Assembly (NCBI GenBank): GCA_963843755.1
Contig: CAWJLS010000001.1
Location: 157,385 to 221,384, forward strand
DNA from: CAWJLS01 sp963843755
GTDB lineage: Bacteria; Acidobacteriota; Thermoanaerobaculia; Multivoradales; DATKCC01
DNA: 64,000 bases
Direction: 5' to 3'
Positions 18,832-26,168 of the stretch are shown here, in pieces (position 1 is the first letter of the stretch; each line of letters starts with the position of its first letter). The notes under the pieces were generated by a model. The model saw nothing but the letters and a program-made list of their open reading frames with translations. It was not told the DNA's origin and ran no database searches. The position numbers and the translations under genes were made by a program.

Positions 18832-21632
18832 CACCGCTCCTCCCTCCGGCCGCCCGCCGGCCCCACGGTCGTCGCCTCCGGCCGCCGCATGTCCACCCCC
18901 TCCAGGCTCCGGAGAGCATGGGTGAGCTCGTCCTCCGCACCGATCGCGCCGTCGAGACGGGCCGCGCGCACCGCCTCAAGAGCCCTGCCCACCCAGGGTC
19001 CCGGCGCCACGCCCCGGGCGATCAGGTCGGCGCCGCGAACGCTCAGCTTCAGGCGGCGCAGCTCGCTCAGGTCGCGCCGGGCCCAGGCCCGGATCGTCTC
19101 GTCCTCGGACGCCACCAACATCAGCACCTCCTCGCCCGACAGGCCGGCCAGAGCCGCCGACACCTCGTGGGGTGCCACCCCCGGCCTTCCGAGCACGGCC
19201 CGCGCTGCGGCCAGCCGTTCCGGGGCGCCGAGCAGGGTCCGGCGGTCAGCCCCGGCCAACAGCAGGCCGTCGACCAGCGCCTCGACCTCACCGTGGGAGA
19301 GACCGGCACCCTCCGGCCCTCCGTCGTGCCCGGCGGCCCTCTCGGCCCTCACTACCCCCTCGGCGCCCTCGGCTCCCTCGCCTCCATCGGCTCCGTCGAT
19401 CAGGGCCAGCAGCACCAGCCGCCAGAGACGAGCGGGCGGCTCCTCCAGACCCTGGACGGTGTACCAGTCCCACGCCGCCACCGCCCGCCCGAGGCGCTCG
19501 CGATCGGCCTGGGTCAGCGCCAGCGACGGGTGGAGCGCCGCCTGGAGCACCCCCAGTCCGTCGAGGCGCTCCAGGCCCCGGACGGCCAGCGCCGGATCGT
19601 CTAGGAGCAGGATCAGCTCGTCGCGCAGGCGCGAGCCGGACAGGCGGGAGAAGACCCCTTCGGCGAGCGCCACCTCCACCAGGTGGAGGGTCTCCGGAGA
19701 GATCTCGAACCCGAGCCGCAGGCCGAGCCGGACCGCCCGCAGGACCCGCGTCGGATCGTCGATGAACGACAGGCTGTGGAGCACCCGCAGCAGCCCGTTC
19801 TCCAGGTCCCGCCGGCCGCCGAAGTAGTCGATCAGCTCCGGGCTCGGCTTCGGCCCCAGGCAGACAGCGAGGGCGTTGATGGTGAAGTCCCGCCGGAACA
19901 GATCCTGGCGCAACGGCGACGTCTGCACCTCGGGCAGGGCGGCGGGGGCGCGATAGAACTCGCTCCGGGCCGTCGCCACGTCGATGTGCAGCTCGTGGCG
20001 GTCGACCACGACGGCGGTCATGAAGGCGTCGTGGACCCGGACCCGGCCGCCCAGCTCGGCCGCCAGGAGGCGTGCGAAGTGGGGCCCGTCCCCTTCGACC
20101 ACCAGGTCCAGATCCCGGTTCTCCCGGCCGAGCAGGAGGTCCCGGACGATACCCCCGACCAGGTAGACCGGGATCTGATAGCGCCGGGAGACGGCTGCGA
20201 TGGTCTCCACCCGCTCGCGCACCGGCGGCGCCAGGCGCTCGCGCAGCATGCCGCCCATGGGCACCCGCTCCTCCGGCAGGTGGGCCAGCCGGCGCTCGAC
20301 GGCCGTGCCGGCCTCGCGCAGGCGGCCGTGGAGGTGCCGGAGCACCTGCATGCGGGTCACGAGTCCGCGTGGACGACCGGTCGCCGGGTCGCCCACCAGC
20401 ACGAGCCGCGGGTGCCGCCGGAGCATCGCCTCCCCCACCTCGTCGGTCGGTGCGTTCGGGTCGACCCAGGTCGGGTCCCGCTGGACGACGGTCACCACCG
20501 GCCGTTCGCCCAGACCGTGCTGGAGCGCCCCGTCGAGGGTCTGCCGGGTGATCACGCCGACCACCCGATCGCGCCGATCGACCACCGGCGCGGCGTTGAT
20601 CCGGCGCTCGATCAGCGCCTCCTTGGCCTCGGCCACCGTCCGCTCGTCGCGCAACGTGAAAAACGACGTCACCATCAGGTCGGACGCCCGGGCCGCCGGC
20701 GGCAGGGCGCTCTCCAGGTAGGTCAGGAGCCGCTCCCGCGCCTCGAGCGGGGTCACCCCCTTGAGCCGGGCCGAGGCCGCCGTGGCGTGGCCACCGCCGT
20801 CGGCGAACCCCTCCATCAGGTCGCCCAGGTGAACGCCCGGCTGGTCGCCGCGGGCGATCACGGTCACCCGGTCCCCTTCGCCGAACAGGGCGAAGAGCAT
20901 CGGCAGCTCGAAGATCTCGAGGGTCCGGTTGACCAGCGGCGCCAGCTCGTCCACGTAGTCGCCCAGCTCGAGGGCCAGGGTCCCCAGGCGGTGCCCCCGG
21001 ATGCCGTGCACCTCGAGGGCTTCGGTCATGTGGTGGAGGATGTCGAACCGGCTCGGGTCGAGCCGCTGGAGGGCGTAGTGACGGACCGCGGTCAGGTCGG
21101 CGCCGCGTTCGAGCAACCGCGCCGCCGCCCGCAGGTCCCGCGGACCGGTGCCGGCGTAGGCCAGGGAGCCGGTGTCCTCGTAGATCCCCAGCAGCAGGAG
21201 GGTCGCCTCGTGGGCGCTGAGCCGCTCTCCGCGATCGGTCAGGATCTCGGCGAGCAGGGTGCACGTCGACCCCGCCCCCGGGTCGAGCGCGCCGCCCGCG
21301 GGTTCGATCGCCTCCTCGTCCGGCTCGTGGTGATCGTAGACCCAGACCTCGATCGCCGGGTTCGCGCTCAGCCAGTCGGCGACGATGCCGATGCGGTCGC
21401 GCTGCGCCACGTCGCACAGCACCAGGCGGGTGATCTCGGCCGGATCGACCTCCTTGTGGCGCAGCTCCAGGGCCGCGAGCTCCTGCCCCAACGGCCCCTG
21501 CTCGAAGCGGCGGACCGACTCCTCCTTCGAGCCGGGAAAGAAGATCTTGGCCGACGGATGGAGCCGACGCGCCATGAGCACGGACGCGTAGGCGTCGAAG
21601 TCCGCGCCGAGGTGGGTGGTGATGACCTCCAT
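18831..21632 (-). CDS. DHH-CBS-tRNA nucleotidyltransferase fusion (A-adding / CCA-type enzyme)
   Basis: 933 aa, multidomain. An N-terminal DHH phosphoesterase (YDHHEPD, DHH at 100-102) is followed by a DHHA1 domain (GGGHATAAS from 279). Two CBS domains lie at about 318-375 and 380-440. A class II nucleotidyltransferase head starts near 489 (LVGGIVRDLLLG, catalytic DLDL 507-510, then RRDFTINAL), with the RNA-binding DDPTRVLRAVRLGLRLGF helix bundle after it. This architecture is known from several phyla, where the enzyme adds A or CCA to tRNA 3' ends. The DHH part may be a nuclease or nanoRNase-like module. Residues about 760-800 carry a low-complexity GADGGEGAEGAEG loop. Confidence 0.88.
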   Translation of the reverse strand: MEVITTHLGADFDAYASVLMARRLHPSAKIFFPGSKEESVRRFEQGPLGQELAALELRHKEVDPAEITRLVLCDVAQRDRIGIVADWLSANPAIEVWVYDHHEPDEEAIEPAGGALDPGAGSTCTLLAEILTDRGERLSAHEATLLLLGIYEDTGSLAYAGTGPRDLRAAARLLERGADLTAVRHYALQRLDPSRFDILHHMTEALEVHGIRGHRLGTLALELGDYVDELAPLVNRTLEIFELPMLFALFGEGDRVTVIARGDQPGVHLGDLMEGFADGGGHATAASARLKGVTPLEARERLLTYLESALPPAARASDLMVTSFFTLRDERTVAEAKEALIERRINAAPVVDRRDRVVGVITRQTLDGALQHGLGERPVVTVVQRDPTWVDPNAPTDEVGEAMLRRHPRLVLVGDPATGRPRGLVTRMQVLRHLHGRLREAGTAVERRLAHLPEERVPMGGMLRERLAPPVRERVETIAAVSRRYQIPVYLVGGIVRDLLLGRENRDLDLVVEGDGPHFARLLAAELGGRVRVHDAFMTAVVVDRHELHIDVATARSEFYRAPAALPEVQTSPLRQDLFRRDFTINALAVCLGPKPSPELIDYFGGRRDLENGLLRVLHSLSFIDDPTRVLRAVRLGLRLGFEISPETLHLVEVALAEGVFSRLSGSRLRDELILLLDDPALAVRGLERLDGLGVLQAALHPSLALTQADRERLGRAVAAWDWYTVQGLEEPPARLWRLVLLALIDGADGGEGAEGAEGVVRAERAAGHDGGPEGAGLSHGEVEALVDGLLLAGADRRTLLGAPERLAAARAVLGRPGVAPHEVSAALAGLSGEEVLMLVASEDETIRAWARRDLSELRRLKLSVRGADLIARGVAPGPWVGRALEAVRAARLDGAIGAEDELTHALRSLEGVDMRRPEATTVGPAGGRREER

Positions 21633-21702
21633 CCCGGCGATTCTACCGGGGTCGGCACGTGGCCCGATCCGTCCCGGCGGCGGGTCGAGGGGAGACGAGA
21701 GA

Positions 21703-22311
21703 CTACCCGGGAACGATAATCGAGAAGATCGCCTCGCGGGTGCGAGGATCGACCGCCTTGAGCTTGACCACCGCCTTGCCGCCGTCCGGCCAGGTCAGGT
21801 TGAATAGATGGCCGACCTCCGCCTTGCTGCTCTCGAATACCGCCCCGGCGGGGATCTCGATCCGTAGTCCGGTCACGCCGTCGCTCCCCACGGCGGTCAC
21901 ATGAATGACGGCGCTCCCGATCCCCTTGAGGGAGAAGGTCCCATCCTCGGTCGGCGTAACGGAGACGATGTGCCGCTCCTCCGGTGCCAGCTCCAGCGGC
22001 ATCCGAATCGGACCCTGTGTGAGCGACCTGCGAGCCTCCGGGCTGAGGTCGACGCCCGAGTACTTGTCGATGATGTCCATCGACCACTCGGTCAAGCCGG
22101 GAGGCCTCTCGTCCGGCACCGCCTCGAGAATGTCGATCGAGAGCTGGACGAACGAGGCGCCGATCTCCCGCTGTTTGATGGAGGCCGCAAACCGCCACCC
22201 CACCAGCGCGATCAGACCGGGGATCAGGATCTTGCCGATCGCCCCGGTGATCGCCTCGAATCCACGCCAGCGCTCGTCAGCGCCGTTCTGCCTTGACGAA
22301 CCGTGCGTCAT
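21703..22311 (-). CDS. Unknown protein with an N-terminal membrane segment
   Basis: 202 aa from ATG at 22311; a GTG at 22341 would add ten residues. After a short hydrophilic lead there is one membrane segment (ILIPGLIALVGWRFAAS), then KQREIGASFVQLSIDIL, a pattern I have seen in small bacterial membrane proteins of unknown role. The C-terminal 90 residues look like a beta-sandwich (FSLKGIGSAVIHVTAVG, GLRIEIPAGAVFESS). It is the first of three small envelope or secreted genes on this strand. Its codons are less GC-rich than the flanking housekeeping genes, which fits an accessory patch. Confidence 0.7.
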   Translation of the reverse strand: MTHGSSRQNGADERWRGFEAITGAIGKILIPGLIALVGWRFAASIKQREIGASFVQLSIDILEAVPDERPPGLTEWSMDIIDKYSGVDLSPEARRSLTQGPIRMPLELAPEERHIVSVTPTEDGTFSLKGIGSAVIHVTAVGSDGVTGLRIEIPAGAVFESSKAEVGHLFNLTWPDGGKAVVKLKAVDPRTREAIFSIIVPG

Positions 22312-22410
22312 GGTCGTTCTGCTCAGTCCCTTGCGCCGCACGAGCAGGAGAGTTCACGGGGCGGTCTCGGCTCACGAAACCGCCTCGACTCCCCTGCCAG
22401 CCGCAGAGGC

Positions 22411-22896
22411 TCAGCGCATCGACGCCCTGTGGTGCCCTTCGTTGACCCAGTGGAGATCCCACTGGACGAAGGAGGTCGTCTCCGGAAGGTCGTTCCAATC
22501 GACCTGAAGGGAGTACCGGCCCGGAGGCAGGCTCTGGTCGAAGGAAAAGCTCCCGTCCTTCGCCGTGACCAGCGGAATGGTCTGCTTGATGACGTACGGC
22601 TCGACCTGTGCGTTGAGCTCGGAGAGGGGGACGACCTTGCTAGGCCCGCGATCCGCGCCGGTGACTTCGAACCGGACGATGCGAATCTCGGCGTCCGCGA
22701 TCGGACGGTCCGCGTTGTCGAGCAGGGTACCCGAGAGGCGGACGCTCTTCCTGGTCTCCGGGGAGAGCTTGATCGTGGCGTGATCACCGCGCTCGGCGAA
22801 GACGTTCGCGCCATCGGTAGCACCGGACAGAGTGGGCTGGGCGAGTACGGGAACGGCCACGAGGGCCAGGAGCAGGATGGACGAGGCGAGCTTCAT
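22411..22896 (-). CDS. Small secreted protein with carboxypeptidase-regulatory-like (Ig-type) domain
   Basis: 161 aa. ATG at 22896 is chosen because AGGAGAG lies just upstream and it opens a textbook signal peptide (MKLASSILLLALVAVPVLA-Q). The mature part contains VRLSGTLLDNADRPIADAEIRIV and DGSFSFDQSLPPGRYSLQVDW, the pattern of CarboxypepD_reg / CNA-B beta-sandwich domains, often used for surface adhesion or as linkers. It lies 80 nt downstream of the cysteine-rich gene and 99 nt upstream of the membrane-segment gene, and may be co-transcribed with both. Confidence 0.75.
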   Translation of the reverse strand: MKLASSILLLALVAVPVLAQPTLSGATDGANVFAERGDHATIKLSPETRKSVRLSGTLLDNADRPIADAEIRIVRFEVTGADRGPSKVVPLSELNAQVEPYVIKQTIPLVTAKDGSFSFDQSLPPGRYSLQVDWNDLPETTSFVQWDLHWVNEGHHRASMR

Positions 22897-22976
22897 GGTC
22901 GGACTCTCCTTCGTGACGTTACGGTCGTCTAATCTTACCGGATGGTTGCGGACAGCTTGCCAGGGGGCACAGCGAA

Positions 22977-23576
22977 TCACTTGGCCAGCGCTCCACAGCA
23001 ACTTGAGCAACAACTACCACATCCAGAGAGGACGCGGCAACCGCACACTTCGTCGCCCCCACAGGAGACGCAGCAACTGGCAGCCCGGACGATGATTCCG
23101 CCGATGAGATCGATCTGCGTCGTGGCACGGTGACGGTAGCCCGCCCGTTCCTTGGCGGTCGCCGGCCGGATCTCGGTCACCTCGACGTCGACCAGACTGG
23201 TCGCCACGGAGCGCAGACCCAACTGCACGTCGAGCCTCTCGACCTCGCCGGCGATCCGGGTCACGGAGCCATCGTTCTGGAGGGGGTAGAGGTCGATCCT
23301 CACGTCGCCGAGCACCTGGTCCTGGACCGTCGGCACGAGTGCCAGGTCGATCCCCAGCGTTGTCGAATGGAAGGTCACGGCATCGCCTTCCCAGGCCGTC
23401 GCCTCGAACGTCTCACCCCCCGGCGCCGTCAGCCGAACGGTCACCAGGTCCGGGACGGAGCGGGCCGGCTTGGCGGCCGCCTGCTGCGCCACGAGGCCCA
23501 TCGGCACGAGCAGCAGCCAACCCGTGGCAAGCAACCAGGTCAACCCACCCCTCCTTCGCGATCGTTGTCGATTCAT
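22977..23576 (-). CDS. Secreted protein with ten-cysteine C-terminal tail
   Basis: 199 aa from ATG at 23576, which has GGAG 9 nt upstream; an ATG at 23603 is also in frame. There is a signal peptide (LTWLLATGWLLLVPMGLVA), then about 120 residues of predicted beta strands without cysteine. A tail follows with Cys at 168, 169, 172, 178, 180, 186, 189, 190, 193 and 194. The paired CC groups and Gly/Ser spacing could bind metal or form a knot of disulfides. I do not recognise the family. A possible extended -10 promoter (TGGTATGAT) lies at 23700-23708 on this strand. Confidence 0.7.
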   Translation of the reverse strand: MNRQRSRRRGGLTWLLATGWLLLVPMGLVAQQAAAKPARSVPDLVTVRLTAPGGETFEATAWEGDAVTFHSTTLGIDLALVPTVQDQVLGDVRIDLYPLQNDGSVTRIAGEVERLDVQLGLRSVATSLVDVEVTEIRPATAKERAGYRHRATTQIDLIGGIIVRAASCCVSCGGDEVCGCRVLSGCGSCCSSCCGALAK

Positions 23577-23965
23577 CAGATCGTCTCCTTCGGTCGATTT
23601 CATGAGACGCGCCATGCTCTTCTGCTTTGCGCGACGGCTCCGGACAGAGCCGCCGGCAGTACATGCGCCACTACGCCTCTCCTCATTTTCGTAGATTCAA
23701 TCATACCACACAGGATACAGAAGCTCCTCGCGCCCAGACGCTACGAAGGTCTTCTCATCCATGTCTTCCTCTTCTTATGATTGTGCAACGCAAAAGCATT
23801 TCGGGACACGCGATGCGGAAGACGTCGGTACCTGCTCCCGGCGGGCCTCTTCTCGCGCGGACGGTGGTCCGACCTACGATTCTTCTCATGTCGTGTATAG
23901 ACACCGAATCGACCGGGCCAGGTGAGGGCAAACCTGAGAACCCTCCCGGAGTCCCCACGGCGCCC
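23577..23965. other. Low-GC intergenic region with a promoter-like site
   Basis: 389 nt without a credible gene, clearly poorer in GC than its surroundings around 23680-23820. On the minus strand it holds the extended -10 sequence for the cysteine-rich gene. A short interrupted palindrome GTGT-ATAG-ACAC sits at about 23892-23903. Nothing else was recognised. Confidence 0.5.
23700..23708 (-). promoter_or_regulatory. Extended -10 promoter element (TGGTATGAT)
   Basis: Read on the minus strand, TGG-TATGAT matches an extended -10 (TGnTATAAT) at all but one position. No good -35 is visible 17 nt upstream, as is common for this type. Transcription would start near 23693 and run into the cysteine-rich gene after about 115 nt. 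Confidence 0.4.
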
Positions 23966-24409
23966 TCACTGCCGTCCCCTCAAGAGCAGGTCGAGGACCC
24001 TGGTCACCGTCTGCTCGCGCTCACGGCCCGCCGCCTCGGCGACCCGGGTGACCTCCCGGTGAAGATCGGCGCCGAGCGGCTCCTCCAGGGACGCTCCGGG
24101 GAGGACGCCCTCGGCGTCCCTCCTCCGTTGAACCAACCAGTCCAGCCATTCGATGTGCCGCACCGTCGCTTCCCAGGCCCTGAGCGGCAGGCCCAGGGCA
24201 TCGAGCAGGCTCTCCAGGTTGCGCTCGCCGATCGCCCTCCGGCCCCGCTCGTAGGAGGAGATGGTGGCGTTGTGGAGCCCCGACGCCTTGGCCAGCGTCT
24301 TCTGAGTGTGGCCACGCAGCTCGCGCAGGAAGCTCAGCGCCCGCGCGCCTGCCCCCCGGCCCTCGTCCTCTCCCCCGGGCCGAGGGAACGCTCGATCGTC
24401 CTCGTGCAC
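23966..24409 (-). CDS. XRE-family helix-turn-helix regulator
   Basis: 147 aa from a GTG at 24409. The HTH core is LRELRGHTQKTLAKASGL followed by ATISSYERGRRAIGE, a standard Cro/C1-type domain. A hydrophobic and charged helical C-terminus follows, perhaps for dimerisation. The open frame continues upstream to 24775, but its codons there have few G/C third bases, unlike this genome. A promoter-like TTGCCG-N17-TACAGT ends 7 nt before the GTG, which would make the mRNA leaderless. The longer form cannot be ruled out. It is divergent from the secreted-protein gene at 24934 and could control it or the small secreted genes. Confidence 0.78.
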   Translation of the reverse strand: MHEDDRAFPRPGGEDEGRGAGARALSFLRELRGHTQKTLAKASGLHNATISSYERGRRAIGERNLESLLDALGLPLRAWEATVRHIEWLDWLVQRRRDAEGVLPGASLEEPLGADLHREVTRVAEAAGREREQTVTRVLDLLLRGRQ

Positions 24410-24415
24410 GAGCGC

Positions 24416-24444
24416 ACTGTAAGACGAATTGCGTTCAACGGCAA
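24416..24444 (-). promoter_or_regulatory. Candidate promoter of the XRE gene
   Basis: On the minus strand, TTGCCG (24439-24444) and TACAGT (24416-24421) are separated by 17 nt. Each shares four of six bases with the sigma-70 consensus. The predicted start falls on the GTG at 24409. Confidence 0.35.
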
Positions 24445-24779
24445 GAAGGACAAACTCAATATCATCAGCAACTTCCGCACCGAGGAGAGCCTCCATGGCC
24501 ACCATTTGCGCGCAATTCGTCATACGGCGCACCAGGCAGCGCATGTCAGCTGACTTCAGCTCATTTGTGGCCCGGTACCGTGGGTTCCCTGTGCCAGCAA
24601 GTTCCGAACGGCCGGCGGAAACCCGGCCGCCGTCATTCGTCGTGTCGGAGTCGTCCATCGCGTCGTCTCTGGCCGGCGCTCCCTCCGGCCCCCCTCCTCT
24701 ACAGGAGAGGACGGACTTGCGGGCCGCCGTCGCACGCGCCCGAGCTGCCGCGCCTGGATGACGGCGCCCCGTCACCCCG
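24445..24779. other. Intergenic region between divergent genes
   Basis: 335 nt between the XRE promoter and the promoter of the secreted gene. It is covered by an upstream extension of the XRE reading frame, but third-codon GC is low there, so I regard it as non-coding. No repeat or RNA was recognised. Confidence 0.35.
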
Positions 24780-24808
24780 TTGACAGATAATTTCGTAATT
24801 TCTAGATA
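24780..24808 (+). promoter_or_regulatory. Sigma-70-like promoter of the secreted-protein gene
   Basis: A perfect -35 TTGACA (24780-24785), a 17-nt AT-rich spacer and TAGATA at the -10 (24803-24808). It is the best consensus promoter in the window and lies in an AT-rich island 125 nt before the ATG at 24934. A 12-bp palindrome follows at the expected start site. Confidence 0.6.
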
Positions 24809-24810
24809 GC

Positions 24811-24822
24811 CTGGATATCCAG
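24811..24822. promoter_or_regulatory. Perfect 12-bp palindrome at the +1 region, possible operator
   Basis: CTGGATATCCAG is a perfect palindrome that begins 2 nt after the -10 of the TTGACA promoter. Its position suits a repressor site, and the adjacent XRE regulator is a candidate binder. This is inferred from position only. Confidence 0.35.
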
Positions 24823-24933
24823 ATCGGCCAACAGGGGAGGTCGGCTGGGTCCGCCACCGCTCACCCAGCGGCCGCGGAGTGCCGTCGGAGTGGGATGGAG
24901 GTGGACGAGACCATCCCCGAAGGAGGGGTTCCG

Positions 24934-26093
24934 ATGACGAGGACCCGATGGCAGTCCGTGCTCCGTCTCACCGCCGCGGCCGTGTTGATCGCCGGCTGTT
25001 GGACCACTCTCCAGGCGCAGAGCGTGATCGCCCCCGAGGAGGTGCCGCTCGGCGCGACCACCGCGCAGGCCTTGACGACTACGAGGCCGAGGTCTATCCA
25101 CCGGACGAGAAGCTCGACGGGTTCCCGGAGCTCAACCCGGTCGACGAGAAGGGGCTCGAGCAGCTTGCCGACGCCTACGCCAAGGACGACACGGTGTTCG
25201 AGAAGTACGCCTACATTCCGGACTGCGCGTCCGGCGGCTGCCCCGGCGGGATCGACCACATGGCGGCCGGCACCGGCACCCGCAACACCGGCTACGGCAC
25301 CATCCGCCTCCGCGGCGTGCCGCCGACGGCGCGCAAGATCAGCGCCTTCCTCTACTGGTCGACGATCTACACCGGCCCGATCCCGGCGAACCCGACGATC
25401 TACTTCAACGGCTTCCGCCGCGACCGGCTCGATCGTCAACGCCACGCCGTTCCCGTGCTGGGGGCCGAACGCCACCCACGTCACCTACCGGACCTGGGTC
25501 TTCCCGCACATCGTCCCGGGCATCAACAGCGACTACTCGGTGACCGGGCTCGCCAGCGGCCTGACCACCGGCCAGGACCCGTGGGTGCCGTACAACACGG
25601 TCTTCCCGCTGTCCCAGGGGGCGAGCCTGGTCGTGCTCTACACCGACAAGGGCATCCCACGCGGAACCTGGGTGCAGATCCATCACCCGCAGACCGCGCA
25701 GTTCTTCGGCACCCTGACCTTCACCCACTTCCTCGACGCTGCCGCTGACGGTCGACTCGGTCAAGCACACCCGGATCGGGTCGGACGGCCAGGTCGGCGG
25801 CGGGATGCCCAACATCAGCTCGATGACCGACGAGCGGACCTTCCTCGGCGGCCCGGCGGGGACGCCGCTGGTGCAGATCCGGGGCAACGGCTGCTCGGCC
25901 CTCGGCAGCGAGGACTCGGACCTCAACGGCACCGACGGCGAGCCGATGAACCAGCTCTGGGACACCCACACCATGGGGGTCTCGGGGGTGATCACGCCGA
26001 CGGCGACCAGCTACACCGTCCAGTACACCGAGCCCACCGGGCCCGATCCGGGACTGCGTGCTGCCGGTCGTCCACGTGCTGACCGGCCGGTGA
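24934..26093 (+). pseudogene. Secreted or lipoprotein-type surface protein gene interrupted by four apparent frameshifts
   Basis: The start ATG at 24934 has AGGAGG 7 nt upstream and opens a signal peptide with a possible lipobox (VLIAGC). Coherent protein then continues through all three frames. GLDDYEAEVYPPDEK follows a lost base near 25070. TGSIVNATPFPCWGPNATH resumes near 25425. LTVDSVKHTRIGSDGQVGGG resumes near 25738. DCVLPVVHVLTGR ends the protein from about 26052. Each segment has the GC3 of real coding DNA. The joined product, about 385 aa, has AFLYWSTIYTG, GASLVVLYTD and LWDTHTMGVSGV, patterns I associate with DUF3344-like secreted proteins. Either the gene is decaying or the sequence has indels here. 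Confidence 0.65.
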
Positions 26094-26168
26094 CTGAAGG
26101 GCTCCCGAGCACGTCCCGCGAGCTCCCCGCGGCGCTCCTCCGGCCGCCGCCGGAGCGGGCCGGGCGGC

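Noticed and set aside
17393..18979. A 528-aa extended RsmD frame
   Set aside because: Residues before the ATG at 17959 have no homology, and an unrelated gene occupies that stretch in another frame.
24410..24775. The XRE gene extended to a start at 24775
   Set aside because: Third-base GC is low compared with the genome, and a promoter-like sequence overlaps this stretch. It is kept only as an alternative.
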